Part shown: positions 1 through 5,777 of the stretch, one piece after another
Layout: every line of letters starts with the position of its first letter
How positions within the stretch are numbered: position 1 is the stretch's first letter
Assembly: GCA_003509065.1 (NCBI GenBank)
Contig: DODG01000124.1
Span: 3,730 to 11,195, forward strand
Length of the DNA stretch: 7,466 nt
Direction of reading: 5' to 3'
DNA from: Acidobacteriota bacterium
GTDB taxonomy: Bacteria > Acidobacteriota > Vicinamibacteria > Vicinamibacterales > UBA823
Notes under the pieces: model-generated
The model's input: the letters and a program-made list of their open reading frames with translations, nothing else
The model's database searches: none
Told to the model about the DNA's origin: nothing
Position numbers and translations under genes: made by a program

Positions 1-281
1 TCAGGCATCTGATCGTAGAGACGTCTAAGGACGGGGGCCATCTTCTTCGTGACAGTGCCGGCAACGATCATCAAGTCTGCTTGGCGTGGCGAGGCCCGAA
101 AGACTTCAGCACCAAACCGTGAAATGTCAAACCTTGAAGCCGATGCCGCCATCATCTCGATGGCACAGCATGCTAAGCCAAAACCTAGCGGCCAAAGTGA
201 TGATCGTCGTGCCCAGTTCAGAATCTTATCCAAATTTGTAGTAATGATATTGTCGTCGAATCGTTGCTCAATTAATCCCAT
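1..281 (-). CDS. nuoB: NADH-quinone oxidoreductase subunit B (NuoB), 5' part only
   Basis: The first 93 residues are visible; the rest lies beyond the window's left edge. NuoB is the peripheral-arm subunit of respiratory complex I that holds cluster N2, the last iron-sulfur centre before quinone. Visible family motifs are [20 protein letters not shown], with the adjacent Cys38-Cys39 pair that supplies two N2 ligands, then [20 protein letters not shown] and LYDQMP. The other two ligand cysteines would lie outside the window. The ATG at 279-281 is the only reasonable start: an in-frame stop lies 12 codons upstream with no ATG, GTG or TTG between. The ribosome binding site is weak (GGGGA about 9 nt upstream). 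It follows the ferredoxin gene by 90 bp on the same strand. nuoA, usually just upstream of nuoB, is not there. Family assignment is secure. Confidence 0.95.
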   Translation of the reverse strand, partial: MGLIEQRFDDNIITTNLDKILNWARRSSLWPLGFGLACCAIEMMAASASRFDISRFGAEVFRASPRQADLMIVAGTVTKKMAPVLRRLYDQMP

Positions 282-371
282 GCCCGATTCCCCGCTTGGT
301 CTACCAACGAAGCACTACACGAAACGATAAAACTAGTTATAGAACCTGCTATGTTCAGCACGTCACAACAG

Positions 372-632
372 CTAATCCTCATAGTACGCTGCATCTTGTG
401 CGATACACGCTTGCCACTGGTCAGGCACTTCGTCTAGAACAAAGATCGCTTCAACCGGACAAGCCGGAATACAGGCGCCGCAATCGATACACTCATCCGG
501 ATGGATGTAGAGCCGCTCTGAACTTTCAAATTCTGGCTCGTCCTTCCGAGGATGAATACAGTCAACCGGGCAGACATCGACACAAGCCGTGTCTTTTGTA
601 CCAATACAGGGATCGCAGATGATGTACGCCAT
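372..632 (-). CDS. fdxA: 7Fe ferredoxin ([3Fe-4S][4Fe-4S], Thermus/Azotobacter FdI-like)
   Basis: An 86-residue soluble electron carrier. The first cysteine set is C9-x7-C17-x3-C21-P plus C25; the second is C48-x2-C51-x2-C54-x3-C58-P. By family pattern C9, C17 and C58 would hold a [3Fe-4S] cluster and C21, C48, C51 and C54 a [4Fe-4S] cluster. The cysteine at position 11 of Azotobacter FdI is absent: the stretch reads CIGTKDTAC, as in Thermus-type 7Fe ferredoxins. The C-terminus (EVPDQWQACI) matches the EVPEQW-type tail of that family. The ATG at 630-632 is supported by the strongest Shine-Dalgarno in the window. It lies between the Box genes and nuoB, so it could donate electrons to BoxB or take part in general redox metabolism. 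The partner is inferred; the fold and clusters are well supported. Confidence 0.95.
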   Translation of the reverse strand: MAYIICDPCIGTKDTACVDVCPVDCIHPRKDEPEFESSERLYIHPDECIDCGACIPACPVEAIFVLDEVPDQWQACIAQDAAYYED

Positions 633-836
633 TCACTCCTCCGATAAAACCTAACGGTTTACACAAGCTAATCGCTTTACCTAAGCGACGTTACTCTCTT
701 AAAAGAAAAACTTTACCAGACTTTCAAGCATCTATTGTACACATTTTACTATATCGGCAAAAAGGCCAAGCAATTATAGCTCCCGATGAGCCCTGAAAAG
801 AAGGACGAATGACGATGGCATGAGATTGCGTCTCGA
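633..836 (-). other. Intergenic leader between hydratase and ferredoxin; possible ferredoxin promoter
   Basis: This 204-bp AT-rich gap is the largest in the window and holds no coding region on either strand. On the minus strand two weak sigma-70-like pairs can be read: TTGAAA (722-727), 17 nt, TTTTAA (699-704); and TTGCCG (755-760), 15 nt, TACAAT (734-739). Neither is convincing alone. The gap size and the strong ribosome binding site at its end suggest that ferredoxin and nuoB can be transcribed separately from the Box genes. No clear terminator for the upstream operon is visible. Confidence 0.35.
636..642 (-). promoter_or_regulatory. Strong Shine-Dalgarno of the ferredoxin gene
   Basis: On the minus strand the sequence GGAGGAG ends 3 nt before the ATG at 632; counted from the GGAGG core the gap is 5 nt. 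It is the best ribosome binding site in the window and fixes the ferredoxin start. Most other genes here have weak or no such site. Confidence 0.8.
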
Positions 837-1613
837 CTAAGTCCCAGTAAATTTAGCCGCTCGTTTTTCAAGGAATGCCGTCATTCCTTCAAGCTTGTCC
901 TTGGAACTGTAACAGACTGCCTGGGCGAGCGTTTCGATCATCAGTCCAGAATCGAGATCTACACGCGCCGACGCATTAAGGGCCACCTTCGCAAGCCGCG
1001 CCGCAAGCGGACCCTTCTTAAGAATCCGACGGGCCATGTCATGAGCTGCCCTCTCAAGATTCCCTGCGGGAACCACTGCAGTTACCAAACCAATCTCAAG
1101 CGCATTCCTAGCATCAATAATCTCTCCCGTGAGAATTAAATGTTTGGCACGACCTAAGCCAACGACTCTGGGTAGTCTCTGAGTGCCTCCCGCACCCGGG
1201 ATGATGCCTAAACCCAACTCAGGTTGTCCAAACTTGGCTGTGTCAGCAGCAATGCGAATATCGCATGCCAGCGCTAACTCGCATCCTCCTCCCAAGGCGT
1301 AACCGTTGATCGCGGCAATCGTTGGACAGGGGAAACACTCGACCATTTTAAAAAACGATGAATTGATTGCAGCCAGGCCGTCATCACGTGTCCGAGTCTT
1401 GAGATCGTTAATATCAGCTCCAGACACAAACGCTTTGCCACCGCTACCGGTAATGATTAAAACATTAGCCGTATCGTCGGCAGCTAAATTTGTCAGCGCG
1501 GTTTTTGCTTCCTGTATAGTTTCAAAATTCAGAGCATTGTGCACTTCAGGACGATCGAAAGTGAGCACGGCAATTGAGTTTTCAACACTAAACTTAATGT
1601 TCTTATATGTCAT
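837..1613 (-). CDS. Enoyl-CoA hydratase/isomerase (crotonase family)
   Basis: A 258-residue crotonase of standard length, expected to be a soluble cytosolic oligomer. Key features are the oxyanion-hole region SGADI (Ala66), GYALGGGCELALACD with Gly109 and catalytic Glu112, and FGQPELGLGIIPGAGGTQRL with catalytic Glu132. Both glutamates of true hydratases are present, so it should hydrate a 2-enoyl-CoA. In this context the likely substrate is 2,3-dehydroadipyl-CoA (the PaaF-type step) formed from the BoxC/BoxD product. A general short-chain role is equally consistent with the sequence. The ATG at 1611-1613 fits the family N-terminus; an AAGG lies about 9 nt upstream. It follows the dehydrogenase gene by 63 bp, which supports co-transcription. 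The exact substrate is inferred. Confidence 0.93.
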   Translation of the reverse strand: MTYKNIKFSVENSIAVLTFDRPEVHNALNFETIQEAKTALTNLAADDTANVLIITGSGGKAFVSGADINDLKTRTRDDGLAAINSSFFKMVECFPCPTIAAINGYALGGGCELALACDIRIAADTAKFGQPELGLGIIPGAGGTQRLPRVVGLGRAKHLILTGEIIDARNALEIGLVTAVVPAGNLERAAHDMARRILKKGPLAARLAKVALNASARVDLDSGLMIETLAQAVCYSSKDKLEGMTAFLEKRAAKFTGT

Positions 1614-1676
1614 CGCCGCAACCTTAGATTTCGGTTCATGAATTCTGGCTTTAAAACTCTAATCTTCTCATACTTG

Positions 1677-2522
1677 TTAATACTCGTACACGCCCTTCCC
1701 AACCTTCTTACCGAGGCGACCCGCCTGAACGTACTCCTCAAGAAGTGGGCACGGCCGATACTTTTCACCCAGAGTAAGATGCAGGAATTTCAAGACACTT
1801 AAACGAGTGTCCAGACCAACCAAATCGACTAGCTCAAATGGACCCATCGGATGATTTAGACCGAGTTTGAGGGCTTTATCGATATCGCGCGCCGACGCGA
1901 CCCCTTCTTGAAGCATAAAAAATGCCTCGTTCCCAATCGTTGCGTTAATCCGGCTAGTGACGAACCCTGGAGACTCTCGAATAACCACGGTCTCCTTGCC
2001 CATTCGTCGACCGACCTCTTCAATGGTCTGAACAGTTTCTGATGTAGTGTCTGAAGTTCGAACAATTTCGACTAGCTTCATCTTGTGCACAGGATTAAAG
2101 AAGTGCATGCCGACGGCACGTCCAGGGTTTGATAGAGCTGCTGACATCTCAGTGAGGCTGAGAGCTGACGTGTTGGATGCAATAATTGCCTGCTGTGGCG
2201 CCAGTTGTTCCAGGTCATTGAGCAAGACCAATTTTAAATCCATCTGTTCAGGCACCGCTTCAATCACTAAACCAACACCGTCGACCGCACTAGCAATGTC
2301 CTGGCAAAGTGTTAACCGTTCCATGGTGTCAGTGACCTCAGACGAAGTGACCTTACCTCGCTCGACACCAACTCTGCCGATAGACTCGATTTGCGTGCGC
2401 GCAAGCGCTAAGGCCTTTTCCGAAACATCGAATAATCGTGTATCAAATCCTGCAGTCATTGCAGCATGCGCGATACCATGGCCCATAATTCCGGCGCCGA
2501 GGACAGCAATCGAATGAATCAT
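1677..2522 (-). CDS. 3-hydroxyacyl-CoA dehydrogenase (3-hydroxybutyryl-/3-hydroxyadipyl-CoA type)
   Basis: A 281-residue NAD-dependent L-3-hydroxyacyl-CoA dehydrogenase of usual single-domain-pair length. The N-terminal Rossmann motif is VLGAGIMGHGIA (GxGxxG from Gly9), with Asp32 at the end of strand 2 favouring NAD+ over NADP+. The active site includes ASNTSALS (Ser119), GMHFFNPVHKMKLVEIV (catalytic His140 and Glu152) and PGFVTSRIN. The C-terminal dimerisation domain contains LNHPMGPFELVDLVGLD and ends in KKVGKGVYEY. The position of the active-site Asn of the animal enzyme appears to be Ser190 (TSR rather than VNR). In this operon it could oxidise 3-hydroxyadipyl-CoA to 3-oxoadipyl-CoA, as PaaH does. 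It lies 46 bp after boxB with no obvious ribosome binding site before the ATG at 2520-2522. Family is secure; substrate is inferred. Confidence 0.94.
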   Translation of the reverse strand: MIHSIAVLGAGIMGHGIAHAAMTAGFDTRLFDVSEKALALARTQIESIGRVGVERGKVTSSEVTDTMERLTLCQDIASAVDGVGLVIEAVPEQMDLKLVLLNDLEQLAPQQAIIASNTSALSLTEMSAALSNPGRAVGMHFFNPVHKMKLVEIVRTSDTTSETVQTIEEVGRRMGKETVVIRESPGFVTSRINATIGNEAFFMLQEGVASARDIDKALKLGLNHPMGPFELVDLVGLDTRLSVLKFLHLTLGEKYRPCPLLEEYVQAGRLGKKVGKGVYEY

Positions 2523-2568
2523 AGAATTTTAGAGGGACTGTTCTGGAATGCTTGAGAAAGACGGCGCC

Positions 2569-3990
2569 TTACGCCTCGGTCCTCACATACTCATGGTTAA
2601 CTGGTAGCCGATTGATGCCACGCCGAGGTGGAGCGATGTAATTGGCAAAAACACCTGGCTCAAAGATTGGCTCAACCATAATACTTAAAAGATATTCCTT
2701 GTCTTCGACAGAAGGAAGCCATTCTTGTCTCTTACGTTCCCATTGTTCTGCAGAAATCGATTCACCCTGCGGAGTAAAATGAAATTCTGAATAAATTCCG
2801 ATGCCGCGGCCAAATTTCTTGTCTGGCAGGTACAGGCGGTCTGAGAGCCCGTAATTTTCGAGCACCTTGTTCCACCGGTCCAGCCCAGCCTGACAGTCAC
2901 CAACATACCAATCGCGAAGAACCTCATTCATCGCTTTGCGCATTAATACCTCCTGCCGCCGCAACTGGCCCCCCTCAAATACCTCCATATCGTAGTACGT
3001 GTCCACAACCGTATGATCTTGGAACGTTTCTTCTCGCGCTCGACCTTTTAAACCATTGGAAAAGTAGGAAGCGGCGTTGCTCGAGATCTCGCTGCCATGT
3101 AGATCGAGACTTCGGCTGAACCAGAAATTTAGATGCCGTTGAATCATCGGCAAATCTATCCCCCCCTGCCGGCGTACATCCTCGGCTACTCCACCCGCCG
3201 CCTTCATTAACTGACAGGTCCGCTCAATAATGCGAGACATGCCAGTCTCACCAACGAACATGTGGTGTGCCTCTTCGGTCAGCATGAAGCGGGTTGTGCG
3301 CGCTAATGGGTCAAGTGCACTCTCGGAAAGCGACATCAATTGTGATTTACCGTCACGGTCCGTGAACATAGTAAACATGAAAAAATCGAGCCAATTATCA
3401 ATCGGCTCATTGAACGCCTCAAGAATACGTGGCTTGTCCGCGTTCCCGCTAGTGCGAGCGAGTAAATCCTCAGCCTCATCTCGACCGTCTCGGCCAAAGT
3501 ATGAGTGCAACAGGTAGGCCATCGACCAGAGATGGCGACCCTCTTCAACATTCACTTGAAAAAGGTTCCTGAGATCATAGAGACTCGGACATTTTGATCC
3601 CAGTTTGCGCTGCTGTTCGACCGACGCCGGTTCGGTATCCCCCTGGGTCACTATCAGACGCCGGAGTTGATTGCGAAATTCTCCAGGCACTTCCTGCCAG
3701 GCTGGTTTCCCCATCAGGTCGCCATGTCCAATTACCCTGTCCTTCACGGGCTCGGCCAAAAAAATACCCCACCGATATTCAGGTAGTTTGACGTAGTCGA
3801 AATGGGCCCATCCATCAGCATCAACACTGATAGCAGTTCGCAGGTAGACCTGGTGATGGTCTTGGAAGTCCTGCGGTCCCATTTCTCGCCACCAGTCGAG
3901 ATACCTTGGCTGCCAGTGCTCTAGCGCTCTTTGCAAACGCTTATTACTTGCTAGGTCAACGTTGTTCGGAATTTGTTCACTCGATATCAT
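2569..3990 (-). CDS. boxB: Benzoyl-CoA 2,3-epoxidase, oxygenase subunit BoxB
   Basis: A 473-residue class I diiron protein that uses O2 and two electrons to convert benzoyl-CoA into the 2,3-epoxide, the committed step of the aerobic Box pathway. The length equals that of characterised BoxB. Diagnostic blocks are KLPEYRWGIFLA, IVTQGDTEPASVEQQR, SLYDLRNLFQVNVEEGRHLW, FFMFTMFTDRDGK, MLTEEAHHMFVGETG, EISSNAASYFSNGLKGR and FANYIAPPRRGINR. Candidate iron ligands are all present: Glu120, Glu150, His153, Asp211, Glu240 and His243, with Gln116 nearby. The ATG at 3988-3990 gives MISSEQIPNNVDL, which matches the BoxB N-terminus (EKIPNNV). It lies 40 bp after boxC. A GGAG sits 12 nt upstream, farther than usual. 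The normal reductase partner BoxA is not encoded in the window. Identification is very secure. Confidence 0.98.
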   Translation of the reverse strand: MISSEQIPNNVDLASNKRLQRALEHWQPRYLDWWREMGPQDFQDHHQVYLRTAISVDADGWAHFDYVKLPEYRWGIFLAEPVKDRVIGHGDLMGKPAWQEVPGEFRNQLRRLIVTQGDTEPASVEQQRKLGSKCPSLYDLRNLFQVNVEEGRHLWSMAYLLHSYFGRDGRDEAEDLLARTSGNADKPRILEAFNEPIDNWLDFFMFTMFTDRDGKSQLMSLSESALDPLARTTRFMLTEEAHHMFVGETGMSRIIERTCQLMKAAGGVAEDVRRQGGIDLPMIQRHLNFWFSRSLDLHGSEISSNAASYFSNGLKGRAREETFQDHTVVDTYYDMEVFEGGQLRRQEVLMRKAMNEVLRDWYVGDCQAGLDRWNKVLENYGLSDRLYLPDKKFGRGIGIYSEFHFTPQGESISAEQWERKRQEWLPSVEDKEYLLSIMVEPIFEPGVFANYIAPPRRGINRLPVNHEYVRTEA

Positions 3991-4030
3991 GAGTCAAGCT
4001 GTCTCCATGAAAGCGTTCCCTGTAAAGAAC

Positions 4031-5671
4031 TCAGGTGCGTCGCCAATCGAAGTCCGGACGTCCTTCAACACCATATACTTTGAGTGCTCCTCGTTCGCCA
4101 ACTGCATTGGGCCGCTGAAAGATCCAGTTTTGCCACGCGGATAATCGACCGAAAATCTTGGTTTCAAGCGTCTCCGGTCCAGGAAACCGAAGATTGGCCT
4201 CAAGGCCAGTGAGGGCGTCAGGTGAAAGTGCAGAGCGACCTTCAATAACAAGTCGCACCTCCTCATCCCAATCAAGCTCGTCCGGAGAAGAAGACACCAA
4301 GCCCAGATCGAGTGCCTCCTGCGGAGCGAATGACTCATCGTGCGCCAAAAGCTCACCCACGCGACTGGGTTCAGCCATAAATCGAATTTCCAGTCTAGTC
4401 AGACCGTTGCTCGCTGGGTAAGCGCCACCATTGAGAGGAGACAGAGCAATAGTATTCGCACGATCGGGATCGTCCAACATGAACGACTGATCGGCTGACA
4501 ACGCAATTTCGAACAGAGATCCGACAAAACACGATCCCGGTTCGATCAAGGCAAAAAAACTTCGAGCTGTCAGGTCCAATCGCTTTAAAGTCCGTTTCAT
4601 GAGTAATCGAATCTCTCGAACGAGCCAGTGCGAAGCATGAGCGTGTAGCGCCTTGTCAACCGCGAGTACTGCTTCCGCCTTGCCCACGGTCTTGAGTATA
4701 ACAAGGCCTATCTCTGGTTCATTCAACCGCAAGTGCAAGAGAGCAGCATCGAGTTCCCGAAACGCGCGGAGGGGCCAATACTCAGCGCCGAGCGAAACGA
4801 TCTCTTCAAGCGTGTCTGGTTGTGTTTCGGTTGGCCCATGCACCGTTAATTCAACAGTACGCTTAGGGCGATCGAAGGATAATGTGACAGATGAGTACAC
4901 TATTTTTGTATCGGAGATCACGGGCTCAACAGCCTCAAGAGTGATCCCAGATTCCTGTTCGGGTCGATCCGATTGAGCAGCCAACTCAGTCACACGTTCA
5001 GTCACCGCCTCTTGAAACCTCGAACGAGAATGAACGGCATCAACCAGGCGCCACTCGACCGCACGCTTCCCTTTCACACCTTCTACTAACGTACTAAAAA
5101 TATCTGCGAGGTCCGGACGAACCTTACGCTTATCGATCACCCTCGTTAAACCACCAGTGCCAGGCAACACACCCAATAGCGGAACTTCGGGCAAGCTGAC
5201 GGCAGAGTTTCCGTCGTCAACTAGCAGAATTTCATCGCACGCCAATGCCAATTCGTAACCACCTCCAGCACAAATACCGTTCACTGCTGCCACAAACTTT
5301 AATCCTGAGTTTTCACTTGCATCCTCAATAGCCAGACGTGTTTCGTTGGTGAATTTACAGAAATTAACCTTGAAGGCATGAGAGGATGTGCCAAGCATGA
5401 ATATATTTGCGCCAGCGCAAAAAATCTTCTCTTTTAGGCTGCTAATGACTACAACTCTTACTTCTGGGTGCTCAAATCGAATGCGCTGTAGCGCATCAGC
5501 TAACTCGATGTCGACACTTAAATCGTACGAATTCAACTTTAGAGAGTACCCTGGGCGCAAACCGGCATCTTCTTGGACATCCATCGCAAGTCGAGCAAGT
5601 GGGCCCTCAAAAGTTAACTTCCAGTGTTTATATTCATCGGGGTGCGTATATGTAGTAACGGGGTGTTCCAT
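4031..5671 (-). CDS. boxC: Benzoyl-CoA-dihydrodiol lyase (2,3-epoxybenzoyl-CoA dihydrolase) BoxC
   Basis: A 546-residue crotonase-superfamily enzyme that hydrolytically opens the ring of 2,3-epoxybenzoyl-CoA, giving 3,4-dehydroadipyl-CoA semialdehyde and formate. Diagnostic blocks are YKHWKL, DAGLRPGYSLKLNSYDLSVD, RIRFEHPEVR, CAGANIFMLG, KVNFCKFTNETR, AGGGYELALACDE, SLPEVPLLGVLPGTGGLTRV and the C-terminal NWIFQRPNAVGERGALK. Likely active-site residues are Cys105, Glu140 and Glu162; from memory they fall a constant 6 positions before Cys111, Glu146 and Glu168 of Burkholderia xenovorans BoxC. The C-terminal half (from about residue 270) is a second, degenerate crotonase-like region. The open frame extends to 5800, but that extension translates promoter-like DNA and is rejected. 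The ATG at 5671 is preferred; an in-frame TTG at 5705-5707, preceded by GGGGAAG, is a real alternative and would add 12 residues. Function is very secure, the start less so. Confidence 0.97.
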   Translation of the reverse strand: MEHPVTTYTHPDEYKHWKLTFEGPLARLAMDVQEDAGLRPGYSLKLNSYDLSVDIELADALQRIRFEHPEVRVVVISSLKEKIFCAGANIFMLGTSSHAFKVNFCKFTNETRLAIEDASENSGLKFVAAVNGICAGGGYELALACDEILLVDDGNSAVSLPEVPLLGVLPGTGGLTRVIDKRKVRPDLADIFSTLVEGVKGKRAVEWRLVDAVHSRSRFQEAVTERVTELAAQSDRPEQESGITLEAVEPVISDTKIVYSSVTLSFDRPKRTVELTVHGPTETQPDTLEEIVSLGAEYWPLRAFRELDAALLHLRLNEPEIGLVILKTVGKAEAVLAVDKALHAHASHWLVREIRLLMKRTLKRLDLTARSFFALIEPGSCFVGSLFEIALSADQSFMLDDPDRANTIALSPLNGGAYPASNGLTRLEIRFMAEPSRVGELLAHDESFAPQEALDLGLVSSSPDELDWDEEVRLVIEGRSALSPDALTGLEANLRFPGPETLETKIFGRLSAWQNWIFQRPNAVGERGALKVYGVEGRPDFDWRRT

Positions 5672-5677
5672 GAAGCC

Positions 5678-5707
5678 ATTATGATTGCGGGTGGTAGGAG
5701 CCGTCAA
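5678..5707 (-). promoter_or_regulatory. boxC: Candidate boxC promoter giving a leaderless transcript
   Basis: Reading the minus strand, TTGACG (5702-5707) is followed after 18 nt by CATAAT (5678-5683). Each box is one base off the sigma-70 consensus. The A of the boxC ATG lies seven nucleotides past the end of the -10 box, exactly where transcription would be expected to begin. No Shine-Dalgarno precedes this ATG, as expected for a leaderless message. The competing model is translation from a TTG at 5705-5707, which would require a promoter farther upstream, for example around a minus-strand TATACT at 5736-5741. Confidence 0.45.
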
Positions 5708-5711
5708 TCGG

Positions 5712-5757
5712 CTTCCCCTAGAACGGCTATAATACAGTATAAAAGTTGATAGGGAAG
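5712..5757. repeat. Nested inverted repeats in the divergent intergenic region (possible operator)
   Basis: CTTCCC at 5712-5717 and GGGAAG at 5752-5757 form a 6-bp inverted repeat. Inside it, the 9-bp palindrome ATACAGTAT (5732-5740) is almost concentric, with centres about 1.5 bp apart. Together they surround the plus-strand TATAAT. Such placement suits a repressor or activator site controlling boxC and the OsmC gene. Short repeats of this size can occur by chance in 100 bp, so confidence is low. Confidence 0.25.
5728..5733 (+). promoter_or_regulatory. Candidate -10 box for the OsmC-like gene
   Basis: A perfect TATAAT lies 44 nt before the ATG at 5778, giving an expected leader of about 38 nt. 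No good -35 hexamer is found 16-18 nt upstream, so the promoter may depend on an activator or be weak. A second AT-rich hexamer, TATAAA, lies at 5738-5743. The element overlaps minus-strand hexamers (TATTAT, TATACT), so the region may hold divergent promoters. Confidence 0.4.
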
Positions 5758-5762
5758 ATAGC

Positions 5763-5767
5763 AGGAG
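5763..5767 (+). promoter_or_regulatory. Shine-Dalgarno of the OsmC-like gene
   Basis: AGGAG lies 10 nt before the ATG at 5778 and 4 nt before an in-frame GTG at 5772. Neither spacing is ideal, so the start is either ATG (MPKLQ) or GTG two codons earlier. ATG is preferred as the commoner codon. Confidence 0.6.
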
Positions 5768-5777
5768 TAAAGTGAAG

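Noticed and set aside
49..330. 93-codon plus-strand open frame at the left edge
   Set aside because: It is antisense to nuoB, whose conserved motifs explain the sequence.
296..622. 108-codon plus-strand open frame over the ferredoxin gene
   Set aside because: It lies antisense to a clearly recognised ferredoxin and its translation resembles no family; it is a shadow frame.
755..769. GGCC-TTTTT-GCC element downstream of the hydratase, considered as a terminator
   Set aside because: The stem is only about 3 bp, the T-run is in the loop, and no U-tract follows.
2047..2517. 156-codon plus-strand open frame
   Set aside because: It is antisense to the Rossmann domain of the dehydrogenase, with no family features of its own.
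2563..2575. GGCG/CGCC hairpin at the boxB stop codon
   Set aside because: The stem is 4 bp with no T-run and it lies within a tight operon, so it is most likely chance.
3994..4356. 120-codon minus-strand frame overlapping the 3' end of boxC
   Set aside because: It is a different frame inside the well-conserved BoxC C-terminus and shows no recognisable domain.
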